From Hondaea fermentalgiana (taxonomy: Eukaryota > Sar > Bigyra > Thraustochytrida > Thraustochytriidae), in NCBI GenBank assembly GCA_014084085.1, contig NPFB01000151.1, positions 30,728 through 55,991 of the forward strand: 25,264 nt of DNA. Direction: 5' to 3'. Below, one piece after another: positions 24,101 to 25,264 of the stretch; the first letter of the stretch is position 1, and each line of letters starts with the position of its first letter. Below the pieces are notes generated by a model, which searched no databases, was not told the DNA's origin, and saw only the letters and a list, made by a program, of their open reading frames with translations. Made by a program: the position numbers and the translations under genes.

Positions 24101-25264
24101 GCGTGCTCTGGCGCCTCCGAAGACCGCGGTGAGCTCTGCCGTTGCCTCGTCGACCATGCTGTCCGCCAGCGCGAGGATGCTTTCCGCTTCCCCGTCCTCG
24201 TCGGCCAGCGTCTGCGCCTGCGCGACTGTTTCGCGGTCCGAGGTCGCGCGGGTTGGGTCTAGCGTCGCGGTCGCCGCCTCGAGGTCGGCCATCCCGTCTC
24301 CGCGACCCTGCCATGGGGCCGCGGCCTCCCCGACAAAGTCGTGCCACGCCAGGCCGTCCAGCGCGCGGCCCTCGCCATGCTCGTGGCCGCAGGAGCCCGC
24401 CTCCACGGGGAAGTCCGTGAGGAGCGCCGCGAGGTCCTCGTAGCTCATCGCGCTCGCCAGGGACGGGACTTGTGATGAGGGAATGGGCTTTGCTCGCACG
24501 CAGCTGGGCCTAGCAGCAGTGCATAGGGCTTTCTCGGAAAGGGCTTTCCAACCCTTCCTTGTACCACTGGCACTCCAGTGGAACTCGTGCAGAACAGACC
24601 TCTCGGACGATGCGGCGAATGGTGGGTATATAGCGGGGCGTGCCGTGCGTGAGACGTCTGCCTTCGGGTTGGCGGGGAAACGTCTTTTTCGGCGCCGTGT
24701 GATCGATCCTGTGTTGCGGCCGCTTGCGATGCATGCATGCATCGCTTGCAGCCATTTGCGATGCATGCATTGGCATTGCTTGCGATCAACTTTCATGTGT
24801 ATGCATTGCTTGCAAGCACTTTTCGATGGATGGATGAATGAATGAATACATGCACCATTGCTTGCAGCCACATGCTTTTCTTGCCTTTATTTTATCCTCG
24901 ACTTGGAAACAACTCTTCGTTCCCTGGAAACTTTCAGGCGGCGGCGCGCAGAGAAAGACCGAAAGTCTCAAGACGAAGAAAACGGAGGTGAAGAAGAACA
25001 AAAAGCAATAAACCAAACAATTGCTATGATTTCTGACGTGTAAAAAGGAGATTGAGTGCTTAACTGTAAGTCAATCAATTGTTTGACTTATGTCACCCTT
25101 TTCTCGTGTCTGTCTCTTGCGCTGGAGACGTCGGTCCACCTTAAGACCTGGTCCGCTGGGTCCCCCGACAAGCAGCGATTACGCTTGCAATGCCCCTCCA
25201 AGTAAGGTGGTTTGAAGCTCGTGAATTTGGGTGATTCGTGATCTTCAGTGATGGCACCTAACCA

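Overview
The window looks like nuclear DNA of a GC-rich, gene-dense, intron-poor eukaryote. The best guess is a stramenopile of the thraustochytrid (labyrinthulomycete) type. This rests on long single-exon genes with purine-ATG start contexts, bZIP factors carrying a large C-terminal domain as seen in stramenopiles, a PTS2 peroxisome receptor, and many simple-sequence tracts between genes. No bacterial-type operons, CRISPR arrays, tRNA or rRNA genes, or transposons were recognised. The organism call is an inference from gene style; no database was searched.

Layout from left to right. Positions 1-1443 hold no supportable gene, only microsatellites, a G-quadruplex-type run and pyrimidine tracts. 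A small glutamine-ended membrane protein with one clear intron lies at 1444-2067 (-). A nucleolar JmjC oxygenase of the NO66/RIOX1 family (2476-4479, -) is divergent from PEX7, the PTS2 import receptor (5043-6107, +). A TFIIS-like protein (6576-7799, +) converges on a glutamine-rich bZIP factor (8057-10033, -). That bZIP gene shares a roughly 790-bp divergent promoter region with a very large polytopic class 3 lipase (10821-14582, +). The lipase converges on an acidic WW-domain membrane protein (15089-16093, -).

The right-hand third is the most distinctive part. Three paralogous bZIP genes lie head-to-tail on the minus strand (17748-19511, 20513-22258, 22544-24448). They share a GCN4-like basic region with a cysteine replacing an alanine, a long coiled coil, and a conserved C-terminal domain of about 300 residues. 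That domain resembles a START-like sensor and is interrupted by a variable, often acidic linker. Upstream of the first-transcribed member lie a TATA box, a cluster of GCTTGC elements and a near-perfect 24-bp palindrome with TGACTTA half-sites. The cluster may be a small family of sensor-type transcription factors, possibly cross-regulating.

The genes do not form one pathway. They cover ribosome/chromatin oxygenation, peroxisomal import, transcription elongation, lipid hydrolysis and transcriptional control. PEX7 and the lipase both bear on lipid metabolism, which fits an oleaginous protist but does not prove it.
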